Source: a bacterium
GTDB lineage: Bacteria > Bacteroidota > Bacteroidia > Bacteroidales > Muribaculaceae
Reading direction: 5' to 3'
Length of the DNA: 64,000 nucleotides
NCBI GenBank assembly: GCA_004561555.1
Contig: SFVH01000009.1
Coordinates: 1 to 64,000 of the forward strand
Positions 43,128-51,434 of the stretch are shown here, one piece after another. Made by a program: the position numbers and the translations under genes. The notes beneath the pieces are model-generated. The model saw only the letters and a program-made list of their open reading frames with translations, was not told the origin of the DNA and did not search any database. Position 1 is the first letter of the stretch; each line of letters starts with the position of its first letter.

Positions 43128-44063
43128 TTGCTGAAAGTGAAGCAAAAACAATATAAGTCGGTGCTCATTGCTCGTTTCTCGGCTTTGGGCGATGTGGCAA
43201 TGACCATCCCCGTGGTATATTCGTTGTGTCGCACTTATCCCGCCACACGATTTGTGATGGTCACTCAGATTGTAGCATCGTCGCTGTTTATCAACAAGCC
43301 GGACAACCTCACAGTGGTGGGCGTGGATGTGAAAAACCGCTACAAGGGTCCGCGAGGGATGTGGCGTTTGGTGAGAGAGATGAAACGCGACCACGACATC
43401 GAAGCGTTTGCCGACTTGCATAGTGTGATACGCACACATTTCATCAATCTATTCTGTAGATTGCGTGGCATCACAGTGAGCCGCATCAACAAAGGGCGAG
43501 CGGAAAAGAAGCAACTCACACGCCAACACAACAAGTGTCTGCGACAGTTGCCCACCTCACGCGACCGCTATGCGGCAACCTTTGAGCGTCTGGGATTCAG
43601 CTTTGGCGAAAACTTCGTGTCGGTTTATCCTGAAGGCGCTCCGGTAAAGCTATATGCTGAAATTACCGCAGAGAAACAATGTGGCGAGCACTGGATAGCT
43701 GTGGCGCCCTTTGCCAAACATCAAGGCAAAATCTATCCACCGGGGCTGATGAAAAACGTGGTGCTCACCCTCGCTTCTCGCCATGACACCCACCTCTTTC
43801 TCTTTGGCGGAGGAAGCTATGAGAAAGGCATCCTTGACGGTTGGGAAGCCGAAGCCCCCGACAAAATCACCTCGTTGGCAGGCAAGAAATTCGGCTTCGC
43901 CAAAGAGTTGGCGTTGTTGAGCCATTGCGATGTGATGCTATCGATGGATTCGGCAAATATGCACCTCGCCTCGCTTGTGGAATTGCCGGTGGTAAGCATC
44001 TGGGGAGCAACCTCTCCCGACATTATAATCAACAACATTGATGAAGTGTTGAAGAAAAGATAA
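43128..44063 (+). CDS. Glycosyltransferase family 9 (heptosyltransferase-like) with an apparent internal deletion
   Basis: 311 residues if translated from TTG 43128; GTG 43137 is the other plausible start, and no ATG occurs before codon 24. The N-terminal SVLIARFSALGDVAMTIPVV and the donor-site region HCDVMLSMDSANMHLASLVE are the GT9 hallmarks for transfer of heptose or a similar sugar to lipopolysaccharide core. After VVSIWGATSP (about 44012) the protein jumps to DIIINNIDEVLKKR. Homologues carry about 40-45 more residues here (a FMGW, then CRPCSxFGxKPC segment). That segment is absent although the frame is kept. Confidence 0.82.
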   Translation: MLKVKQKQYKSVLIARFSALGDVAMTIPVVYSLCRTYPATRFVMVTQIVASSLFINKPDNLTVVGVDVKNRYKGPRGMWRLVREMKRDHDIEAFADLHSVIRTHFINLFCRLRGITVSRINKGRAEKKQLTRQHNKCLRQLPTSRDRYAATFERLGFSFGENFVSVYPEGAPVKLYAEITAEKQCGEHWIAVAPFAKHQGKIYPPGLMKNVVLTLASRHDTHLFLFGGGSYEKGILDGWEAEAPDKITSLAGKKFGFAKELALLSHCDVMLSMDSANMHLASLVELPVVSIWGATSPDIIINNIDEVLKKR

Positions 44064-44068
44064 TTGTG

Positions 44069-45091
44069 ATGAGTGAAGATTTTGATATAAGAGGAAGCCG
44101 CACCGACAGCGACCGCGAGTTTGAAAAGGCGCTGCGCCCATTGTCTTTTTTTGATTTCAACGGTCAAGACAAGATTGTTGAAAACCTTAGAGTGTTTGTC
44201 CAAGCCGCCAAGATGAGAGGCGAAGCGTTAGACCACACCCTCCTTTATGGCCCGCCGGGATTGGGAAAAACCACTCTGTCAAACATCATAGCCAACGAAC
44301 TCGGTGTAGGCTTTAAAGTCACCTCCGGCCCGGTGCTCGACAAGCCGGGCGACCTCGCCGGCATCCTCACCTCTCTCGAAGAAAACGACGTGCTGTTTAT
44401 CGACGAAATCCATCGCCTCAACCCCGTAGTGGAGGAATATCTCTATTCGGCAATGGAGGATTATCGTATCGACATAATGATTGATAAAGGTCCGGGAGCA
44501 AGAAGCGTGCAGCTCAACCTCTCCCCTTTTACGCTTATCGGCGCCACCACCCGAAGCGGACTCCTCACGCCACCATTACGGGCTCGTTTCGGCATAAATT
44601 GCCACCTCGAATACTACGACCACGATGTGCTCTCTACTATCGTGAAGCGCTCGGCAGCGTTGCTCGGCGTGGAATGTTCCTCGGAAGCCGCCGGCGAAAT
44701 CGCTATGCGAAGCCGCGGCACCCCTCGTGTGGCTAATGCTCTTTTGCGCCGCGTGCGCGACTTCGCTCAAGTGAAGGGTTCCGGAGTGATTGACACTACT
44801 ATCGCCAAGTATTCTCTCGAAGCGCTAAACATCGACAAATATGGCCTCGATGAGATTGACAACAAACTTTTGCTCACGATTATCGATAAGTTTGGTGGCG
44901 GACCGGTAGGGCTCTCCACCATCGCCACTGCGCTCGGCGAAGATGCCGAAACGGTGGAGGAAGTTTATGAGCCGTTTCTCATCAAGGAGGGGTTTATTAA
45001 GCGTACCCCTCGCGGAAGAGAGGTCACTATGCTATCCTACAACCACTTACACAAAAACCCTCCGGGTTATCAAAACAGCCTTTTCGACTAA
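44069..45091 (+). CDS. ruvB: Holliday junction branch-migration ATPase RuvB
   Basis: 340 residues from ATG 44069; GTG 44066 is a less likely start. Motor of the RuvAB complex that moves Holliday junctions in recombination repair. Walker A is YGPPGLGKTTL, Walker B is LFIDEIHRL, sensor 1 is GATTRSGLL, and the C-terminal winged helix contains EVYEPFLIKEGFIKRTPRGR. Complete, unlike several neighbours. It follows the GT9 gene by 5 nt. Confidence 0.96.
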   Translation: MSEDFDIRGSRTDSDREFEKALRPLSFFDFNGQDKIVENLRVFVQAAKMRGEALDHTLLYGPPGLGKTTLSNIIANELGVGFKVTSGPVLDKPGDLAGILTSLEENDVLFIDEIHRLNPVVEEYLYSAMEDYRIDIMIDKGPGARSVQLNLSPFTLIGATTRSGLLTPPLRARFGINCHLEYYDHDVLSTIVKRSAALLGVECSSEAAGEIAMRSRGTPRVANALLRRVRDFAQVKGSGVIDTTIAKYSLEALNIDKYGLDEIDNKLLLTIIDKFGGGPVGLSTIATALGEDAETVEEVYEPFLIKEGFIKRTPRGREVTMLSYNHLHKNPPGYQNSLFD

Positions 45092-45162
45092 TCCTTGCTA
45101 AAAAATTATGTTGTAAAACATATTTTTAACACTTTTTTCTTGGTCAATAAGAAAAAAGGCAT

Positions 45163-45170
45163 TACCTTTG
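45163..45170 (+). promoter_or_regulatory. Promoter of a small independent transcript
   Basis: TACCTTTG with TTGG 19 nt upstream (45140-45143). It heads a unit that ends at the terminator near 45457; a 6-bp hairpin (45209-45224) lies in the leader. Confidence 0.65.
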
Positions 45171-45258
45171 CGTCAGAAAAAAGGAAAAAAGATTGTTTTA
45201 GGTTTGTGAGGGCAAGAGTGCCCTAAGTGTTTTAATTAATTTTTGAAAGGGTAATGTA

Positions 45259-45393
45259 ATGAACACTTTAGATTACTGTTTTAATTTATCAAGAGTGAAG
45301 GTCGCTCCTTCTCACAGTTTCCATCCAAATGCATCTCTGTTTACACAGCGCAAGGGATATGTGGCAGGAGTGATGAATAAACAAAACTCTTAA
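45259..45393 (+). CDS. Candidate small protein of 44 residues
   Basis: ATG 45259 to TAA 45391-45393: MNTLDYCFNLSRVKVAPSHS, then a basic C-terminal half ending MNKQNS. AAAGGG stands about 10 nt before the ATG. It has its own promoter and terminator, which makes expression likely, but coding is unproven; the unit could be a regulatory RNA instead. No family recognised; no signal peptide or membrane helix. Confidence 0.5.
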   Translation: MNTLDYCFNLSRVKVAPSHSFHPNASLFTQRKGYVAGVMNKQNS

Positions 45394-45426
45394 ATTAAGG
45401 ATTCTCATAGTTATAAATAGTTAGGT

Positions 45427-45457
45427 GCCGACTCGTGATGAGCCGGTTTTATTTTTT
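45427..45457 (+). terminator. Terminator of the small transcript
   Basis: CCGaCTC (45428-45434) pairs with GAGcCGG (45440-45446) around GTGAT, followed by TTTTATTTTTTTT. Confidence 0.75.
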
Positions 45458-45471
45458 TTACACCATAGCAA

Positions 45472-45753
45472 TCACACTGTTGTGACATAAACATAGCGCA
45501 CAAAAAGGGATACCGAACAAATTAATATGGAGAAGAGAGAGATGCTACTCAATGTTTTAATATATGCATAGCAAGAATAACAAAAACATAAAATCAAGAT
45601 GAGCCAACCAAGATAAGGGATAAAGCCCAAAAATATTCCCACCACAGATAAACAAAGGGAACTATCAATGAGCTGATTAGTCGCTCGTCGCTCTTCCATT
45701 TCCTTATCCATCTGTTGTTTGAATTTTCTAAATCTCTCTTCGTTGCTTTCCAT
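45472..45753 (-). CDS. Small membrane protein
   Basis: 93 residues: a charged coiled N-terminus (MESNEERFRKFKQQMDKEME) followed by about three closely spaced hydrophobic helices (LCLSVVGIFLGFIPYLGWLI onwards). The layout resembles small DUF4190/TM2-like proteins, but I cannot assign a family. Located behind the tRNA-Lys terminator on the same strand. Confidence 0.6.
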   Translation of the reverse strand: MESNEERFRKFKQQMDKEMEERRATNQLIDSSLCLSVVGIFLGFIPYLGWLILILCFCYSCYAYIKTLSSISLFSILICSVSLFVRYVYVTTV

Positions 45754-45781
45754 AATACCTCAAAGTTACGATTTTTCGGTA

Positions 45782-45815
45782 TAATAAAAAAGCAGCCGAA
45801 AAAATCGACTGCTTT
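45782..45815 (-). terminator. Terminator of tRNA-Lys
   Basis: An 11-bp stem (45789-45799 with 45805-45815, one mismatch) with an A/T-rich loop and, on the minus strand, a following T run. Confidence 0.82.
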
Positions 45816-45816
45816 G

Positions 45817-45889
45817 TGACCCCGGAGAGGCTCGAACTCTCGACCCAATGATTAAGAGTCATTTGCTCTACCAACTGAGCTACGGAGTC
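45817..45889 (-). tRNA. tRNA-Lys (anticodon CTT)
   Basis: 73 nt cloverleaf on the minus strand: acceptor GACTCCG/CGGGGTC, discriminator A, D-arm GCTCAGTTGGTAGAGC, anticodon loop CTCTTAA (CTT), T-arm GAGAGTTCGAGCCTCTC. CCA not encoded. Confidence 0.94.
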
Positions 45890-45909
45890 ATATCCCCTTA
45901 TTGCGAGTG

Positions 45910-45940
45910 CAAAGATACGCAATGATTTTTATTCTACAAA
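45910..45940 (-). promoter_or_regulatory. Promoter of tRNA-Lys
   Basis: Minus strand TTTG (45940-45937), 19 nt, TATCTTTG (45917-45910). Confidence 0.85.
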
Positions 45941-46132
45941 ATTTTTTCGGGATTTTTTTGGTTCTCAAACAAAAAAAGCTGCTTATTCCACTTGACCAGA
46001 ATTTCTCAACAATCAGATATACAAAGCATTACTACAGTTGAGAGCATCAACCACCGGAAGGAAAAATCACAATACGGGAAAAATGTGGCAAAACTATCTA
46101 TAACAGGAAGTAAGATTATCGCAAGAAATTGC

Positions 46133-46140
46133 TACATTTG
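46133..46140 (+). promoter_or_regulatory. Candidate -7 box immediately before a start codon
   Basis: TACATTTG, only 7 nt before the ATG at 46148; -33 box not recognisable. If used, the transcript would start at or next to the start codon. Confidence 0.4.
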
Positions 46141-46147
46141 CAACAAG

Positions 46148-47182
46148 ATGGGAAGATTATGTTACATAAGTCGTTGCTACCGCGACTATCGTTCGGCAGG
46201 CAACAAAGCGAAGATTGACAATGAGCAGTCGCTGAAAGAGATGGGCGCGATTAATCTCGGCTTGTCGCAACGCATCGGAGGCGGAAAGATTGCCACGTTT
46301 ATTGCCGGAGTGTGTGGTGTGGCTCGCTACGCCTTAAAAGTGAGGAAGGGCGACGTTGTGGTGCTCCAATATCCGATAAAAAAATATTTCAGCCTTATTT
46401 GTCGCATCTCCCGCTTGCGTGGCGCAACAACCATAGCCTTTATCCACGACCTCGGCTCGTTTCGCCGCAAGAAGCTCACACCCCGGCAAGAGATACGTCG
46501 TCTCAATCATGCCGACAACGTGATCGCCGCCAACGCCTCGATGGAGCGATGGCTGAGCGAACAAGGCTGTCGCTGTCGCTTGTCGTGGCTTGGACTTCAC
46601 GACTACCGTTCTCCGGCTCAAGCACCACAACGCCCATATAGCCGCCGCAAGGTGGTGGTTTATGCCGGGTCGCTCAACAATCGCAAAAACTCCTTTCTAC
46701 TGCAGCTTCCGGCGATAGCTCACAACGTGGACATCCACCTCTATGGCGACAAAGAAAACCTTCACGGCATGGAGGCATCCGACAGCTTGAAAATCAACGG
46801 TTTTATGGATGCCGACGAGTTTATCTCCTCGGTGAAGGGCGATTTCGGATTGGTGTGGGATGGCAACTCCTCCGATGAATGTTCCGGCAATTGGGGCGAA
46901 TATCTGAAGATAAACACACCCCACAAAGTGTCGTTCTACATACGCTCACACCTGCCGGTGGTGGTGTGGAAGCAGAGTGCCGTAGCTTCGATTGTGAAAA
47001 AGGAGGGCATCGGAGTGTGTATCAACAGCCTTGCCGAACTTAACCGCCTGAATGACATCACTGAAGAAAAAATGACGGAGATGCTCGCCAACGTGAGCCG
47101 CGTAGCGGAGCGACTATCTAAAGGTGACAACTTCAAACATGCCATCAGAGAAGCAATGAAGCACTCGCTCCTGTCTTCATAG
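46148..47182 (+). CDS. Glycosyltransferase, beta-1,6-galactofuranosyltransferase-like
   Basis: 344 residues from ATG 46148 (MGRLCYISRCYRDYRSAGNK). The opening YISRxYxxxxSAGNKAKxDxE is typical of this family. Further landmarks are TTIAFIHDLGSFRRKKLTPR, RKVVVYAGSLNNRKNSFL, and the donor site FGLVWDGNSSDECSGNWGEY with LKINTPHKVSFYIRSHLPVV. Likely adds a sugar to a surface polysaccharide or lipid-linked intermediate. An upstream extension of the frame to 45992 lacks family character. Confidence 0.85.
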   Translation: MGRLCYISRCYRDYRSAGNKAKIDNEQSLKEMGAINLGLSQRIGGGKIATFIAGVCGVARYALKVRKGDVVVLQYPIKKYFSLICRISRLRGATTIAFIHDLGSFRRKKLTPRQEIRRLNHADNVIAANASMERWLSEQGCRCRLSWLGLHDYRSPAQAPQRPYSRRKVVVYAGSLNNRKNSFLLQLPAIAHNVDIHLYGDKENLHGMEASDSLKINGFMDADEFISSVKGDFGLVWDGNSSDECSGNWGEYLKINTPHKVSFYIRSHLPVVVWKQSAVASIVKKEGIGVCINSLAELNRLNDITEEKMTEMLANVSRVAERLSKGDNFKHAIREAMKHSLLSS

Positions 47183-47223
47183 ACTTGCAAACTTCACTTT
47201 TTAGGCTGAAAGTGAGTCGTTTT

Positions 47224-47255
47224 TTTGTAAAAACGGCAGTTTATACGTATTTTTG
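47224..47255 (+). promoter_or_regulatory. Promoter of lysS-gpsA
   Basis: TTTG (47224-47227), 20 nt, TATTTTTG (47248-47255). The -33 box overlaps the T run behind a weak hairpin (CACTTT/AAAGTG, 47193-47212) that may terminate the upstream gene. Confidence 0.8.
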
Positions 47256-47321
47256 CAAACTAATGCGCACATACATAACGAGTGCTCATAAAAATATTTG
47301 AAAATAAAACAACGCAAAAAT

Positions 47322-48859
47322 ATGAATGTACTTGAACTAAGCGAACAAGAAATCGTGAGACGCAACAGTCTCGCCGAATTGCGCCGATTGGGCATCGAGC
47401 CTTATCCCGCCGAAGAATATGTTGTGACGGGACACACCAAAGAAATCAAAGCAAATTTCAGTGATGAGGGTGAAGTGCGACAAGTGAGCATTGCCGGACG
47501 CATCATGAGCCGACGCATCATGGGCAAGGCTTCGTTTATGGACGACTTTGTGGGCATCGAGGGTTTCGTGTTTCGCACTCAAATGGGTGAAATCACCGTA
47601 CACGCTCGCTCCATCAAGTTGCTGAGCAAGTCGCTTCGTCCGTTGCCTATCGTCAAGATGAAAGACGGCAAAGCCTACGACTCCTTCGACGACCCGGAGC
47701 TGCGCTATCGCCAGCGCTACGTGGACCTTATCGTCAATGACGGCGTGAAAGACATCTTCTTGCAACGCGCCACCGTGCTCCGCACCCTTCGCCGCGTGCT
47801 CGACGAAGCCGGCTACACCGAGGTGGAAACACCTACTCTCCAAAGCATCGCCGGCGGTGCCAGTGCACGCCCGTTTATCACCCACTTCAACGCCCTCGAT
47901 GTGGATATGTATATGCGCATCGCCACCGAGCTTTATCTGAAGCGCCTCATCGTTGGCGGCTTTGAGGGTGTGTATGAAATCGGCAAGAACTTCCGCAACG
48001 AAGGGATGGACCGCAACCACAACCCGGAATTTACCTGCATGGAGCTTTATGTGCAATATAAGGACTACAACTGGATGATGTCGTTCACCGAACAGCTTTT
48101 GGAGACTATCTGCATTGCTGTCAACGGAAAGCCGGAAACGGTAATCGACGGCAAAACCATCAGCTTCAAAGCGCCTTATCGCCGACTCCCTATCCTCGAC
48201 GCTATCAAAGAGAAGACCGGCTACGACCTTAACGGGACGAGATTTTCGGTGAGTTTTGCGAAGGCTCATTCATCCAACCCACCTTTATCACCGATTATCC
48301 GGTGGAGATGTCACCCCTCACAAAGAAACATCGTTCAAAGCCGGGACTTACCGAGCGTTTCGAGCTGATGGTAAACGGCAAAGAGCTTGCCAACGCCTAC
48401 TCCGAGCTTAACGACCCCATCGACCAGGAAGAACGCTTCGTGGAGCAAATGCGCCTTGCCGACAAGGGCGACGACGAAGCAATGATTATCGACAAAGACT
48501 TCTTGCGTGCTCTCCAATATGGCATGCCTCCCACAAGCGGCATCGGCATCGGCATCGACCGCCTGGTGATGCTTATGACCGGACAAACCACCATCCAAGA
48601 GGTGTTGTTTTTCCCGCAAATGCGCCCGGAGAAGGTGGCAAAACGCGATAGCGAAGCCGCCTACACCGCCATCGGGGTGCCCACGGAATGGGTGGCTCCA
48701 CTCCAAAAAGCCGGCTACCTCACCGTGGCGTCGCTCGAGGGCGTAAACCCGGCGAAGGTGCACCAAGAAATCTGCGGGCTTAACAAGAAATTCAAACTCG
48801 GCTACACCAACCCTACCATCGACGAAGTGGCAGCGTGGGCAAATGCTGCAAAACAATAA
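47322..48859 (+). pseudogene. lysS: Lysyl-tRNA synthetase with one in-frame and one frame-breaking internal deletion
   Basis: Class II LysRS, which charges tRNA-Lys. From ATG 47322 (MNVLELSEQEIVRRNSLAEL) the frame is open to 48368, but the LysRS sequence continues from about 48237 in a different frame to 48859. At about 47537 GKASF joins directly to MDDFVGIEGF, omitting roughly 35-40 residues of the OB-fold anticodon domain that family members carry (AELQDSxGRIQVY...). At about 48235 DLNG joins to DEIFGEFCEGSF of the other frame, omitting about 27 residues (GKGKLI region). Motifs 2 and 3 (FRNEGMDRNHNPEF, GIGIGIDRLVMLMTG) are intact. As written it cannot make full-length enzyme; assembly error is likely since the gene should be essential. 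Confidence 0.88.
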
Positions 48860-48866
48860 TCCGGTA

Positions 48867-49822
48867 ATGGCTTTTCCAGGGAATATAGCCGTGATGGGCG
48901 GCGGTAGCTGGGCTACGGCTCTCGCCAAGTTGTTGTTGCAAAACTGCGACAGCATCCTTTGGTATATGCGCCGCGACGACCGCATCGCCGACTTCGAGCG
49001 TACTCACCACAATCCGGTGTATCTGTCGGACGTGTTGTTTGACACCTACCGCATCAATTTCTCTTCCGACATCAACGCCGTTATCGACGCCGCCGACACG
49101 TTGCTTCTCGCCATTCCTTCGCCCTACATCAAGGAGCACCTCAAAAAGGTGACCACCGACCTTAGCGGCAAGTATATGGTGACCGCCATCAAGGGCATCG
49201 TGCCCGATGAAAATGCCGTAGTGACAAAGTATATGAGCGAATACTACGGCATCGACCCTATGAAGCAAGTGGTGATTGGCGGACCGTGACCGTGGGCAGC
49301 CTCGATATCCACCTCGCCGAAGCGTTTGCGCCCTGTCTGCAGGGACCTGCCCTGCGCACCATCATCTCCTCTGATGTCGATGGCATCGAATATGGAGCGG
49401 TGCTGAAAAATGTTTATGGCATCTGCGGAGGCATCATCTACGGACTGAAAAACGGCGACAACTTCCTCGCCAACCTGGTGTCGAACGCTATCCGCGAGAT
49501 GGACCGCTTCCTCGCCGTGGCATCGCCCAGAGAGCGTAACATCTGCGACTCGGTGTATCTCGGCGACCTGCTGGTGACCGCCTACTCCAAATTTTCGCGC
49601 AACCACAACTTCGGCGCTTACATTGGTCGCGGCTACTCCGTAAAGGCGGCTATGATGGAGATGGAAATGGTGGCTGAAGGCTACTACGGCACCAAGTGCA
49701 TCTACGAAATCAACAAGAAGCTCGGTGTGGATATGCCTATCCTTGATTGCGTTTACAGCATCTTATATGAGAAAATGTCGGCGCAGAAAGCAATCGACAT
49801 CCTCGCCGACAAACTGAAATGA
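48867..49822 (+). pseudogene. gpsA: NAD(P)H-dependent glycerol-3-phosphate dehydrogenase broken by a short deletion
   Basis: Forms sn-glycerol 3-phosphate for phospholipids. From ATG 48867 (MAFPGNIAVMGGGSWATALA) the Rossmann part runs to KQVVIGGP, then hits TGA 49287-49289. The C-terminal domain continues in another frame from TVGSLDIHLAEAFAPCLQGP to 49822, including the catalytic-Lys region VLKNVYGICGGIIYGLKNGD. Homologues have CHAEEVALERLSYL between these parts; its 14 codons are replaced by 2 nt, a deletion of about 40 nt. It begins 7 nt behind lysS, so both are one operon. Real decay or assembly loss cannot be separated here. Confidence 0.87.
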
Positions 49823-49855
49823 CATCATTTAATCTATGGTTAATAATAACGCACT

Positions 49856-51193
49856 ATGAACAGTATGCAACTTAACATCAAGAACGTGGCACCTTTCGCC
49901 ACAAAAGAGCAAATCGATGCTCTCGACAGCGCAGCTGCCGCAGGTCTTGAAAAACTCGAAAAAGGCACCGGTGCCGGCAACGACTTCCTCGGCTGGCTCC
50001 ACCTCCCCTCGTCGGTCGACGAAGCTCTTATTGCTGATATCGAAAACACTGCTCGCACTCTTCGCGAAGATTGTGAATATGTAGTGGCTATAGGCATCGG
50101 CGGTAGCTACCTCGGTGCTAAAGCCGTGATTTCAGCCCTCACCGACTCGTTTGCCGACCTTAAGCCCGCCACCGGCGCTCGCGTGGTGTTTGCCGGTCAA
50201 AACATCGGCGAAGACTACACCAACGAACTCGTGGCTCTGCTGAAAGGCAAAAAGTTTGGCATCATCGTAATCTCTAAGTCGGGCACTACCACCGAGCCGG
50301 CTATCGCTTTCCGCATCCTCAAAGAGATGCTCGAAAAGCAGGAAGGTAAGGATTATGCCGCCAAGCATATCGTGGCAGTAACCGATGCCGCTCGTGGCGC
50401 TCTCCGCAAGCTCGCCACCGAAGAGGGCTATGCCACCTACGTCATCCCCGACAATGTGGGCGGCAGATTTTCTGTGCTCACCCCCGTGGGATTGCTCCCC
50501 ATCGCAGTGGCAGGCCTCGACATCCGCGCTCTCCTCGCCGGTGCTAAAGCTATGGAGGAAGCCACCGCTAAGGCTTGCGACTGCAACCTCTCTTATCTCT
50601 ACGCCAAAACGCGTAACGCTCTTTACAAACAAGGAAAAAAGATTGAAATCCTCGTAAACTATAATCCCAAGCTTCACTTCCTCGCCGAATGGTGGAAGCA
50701 ACTCTACGGCGAAAGCGAAGGCAAGGATAACCTCGGCATATTCCCCGCTGCGGTAGACAATTCTACCGACCTCCACTCTATGGGACAATGGATTCAAGAG
50801 GGCGAACGCTCTATCTTCGAAACCGTTATCTCGGTGGCTAAGCAACAGACTGAAGTGGTTATCCCTACCGATGAAGCTAATCTCGACGGCCTTAACTATA
50901 TCGCCGGAAAGCGTATCGACGAGGTGAACAAAATGGCAGAACTCGGCACCGTGCTCGCTCACGTGGACGGCGGTGTGCCTAACATCCACATCACCCTCCC
51001 CGAACTCTCCGAACGATGCCTCGGCGAAATCATTTATTTCTTCGAGAAGGCTTGTGGCATCAGCGGATATATCCTCGATGTAAATCCGTTTAACCAGCCT
51101 GGTGTAGAAGCCTACAAGAAAAATATGTTTGCGCTGCTCAACAAGCCGGGCTACGAAGAGGAAAGCAAAGCTATTCAAGAAAAATTGAAATAG
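49856..51193 (+). CDS. pgi: Glucose-6-phosphate isomerase
   Basis: 445 residues, the short Bacteroidetes/Firmicutes form. Interconverts glucose 6-phosphate and fructose 6-phosphate. Motifs: GIGGSYLGAKAVISAL, VISKSGTTTEPAIAFRIL (phosphate loop), VTDAARGALRKLA, PDNVGGRFSVLTPVGLLP, and the catalytic EWWKQLYGESEGKD region. ATG 49865 is an alternative start. Complete. 33 nt behind gpsA, with a terminator after it. Confidence 0.97.
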   Translation: MNSMQLNIKNVAPFATKEQIDALDSAAAAGLEKLEKGTGAGNDFLGWLHLPSSVDEALIADIENTARTLREDCEYVVAIGIGGSYLGAKAVISALTDSFADLKPATGARVVFAGQNIGEDYTNELVALLKGKKFGIIVISKSGTTTEPAIAFRILKEMLEKQEGKDYAAKHIVAVTDAARGALRKLATEEGYATYVIPDNVGGRFSVLTPVGLLPIAVAGLDIRALLAGAKAMEEATAKACDCNLSYLYAKTRNALYKQGKKIEILVNYNPKLHFLAEWWKQLYGESEGKDNLGIFPAAVDNSTDLHSMGQWIQEGERSIFETVISVAKQQTEVVIPTDEANLDGLNYIAGKRIDEVNKMAELGTVLAHVDGGVPNIHITLPELSERCLGEIIYFFEKACGISGYILDVNPFNQPGVEAYKKNMFALLNKPGYEEESKAIQEKLK

Positions 51194-51219
51194 CTTATTA
51201 TTTGTTATTAGGATTATTG

Positions 51220-51250
51220 AAAAAGCGAGCATCTCGGTGTTCGCTTTTTT
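51220..51250 (+). terminator. Terminator of the lysS-gpsA-pgi unit
   Basis: AAAAAGCGAgCA (51220-51231) pairs with TGtTCGCTTTTT (51238-51249), followed by a T run. Confidence 0.85.
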
Positions 51251-51434
51251 TATCCAAAATCGGTCATTGTTGTGGATAGGAAACTATTCAAATCAAAGTA
51301 TAATTATTCATTCATCTTTTGCGAATTATTGTAATTGCAGAATACTGTAAAATATAAGCATATATTTACAAATCACACAAAATTATAATTATTTCAGTTT
51401 TTACCGTCGTAAAATATAGAATTTCAGCAAATAA

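Noticed and set aside
45992..46147. N-terminal extension of the 46.1-kb glycosyltransferase
   Set aside because: The family's N-terminus begins at the MGRLCYISR Met; the extension spans the promoter candidate.
47337..48269. 310-residue minus-strand ORF antisense to lysS (and similar ones at 48335-48985 and 50132-51232)
   Set aside because: Shadows of strongly biased coding sequence on the plus strand; the translations are His/Val-rich and unlike any protein family.
48200..48310. Programmed ribosomal frameshift in lysS
   Set aside because: No slippery heptamer at the junction, and a whole conserved segment is missing, which a frameshift would not explain.
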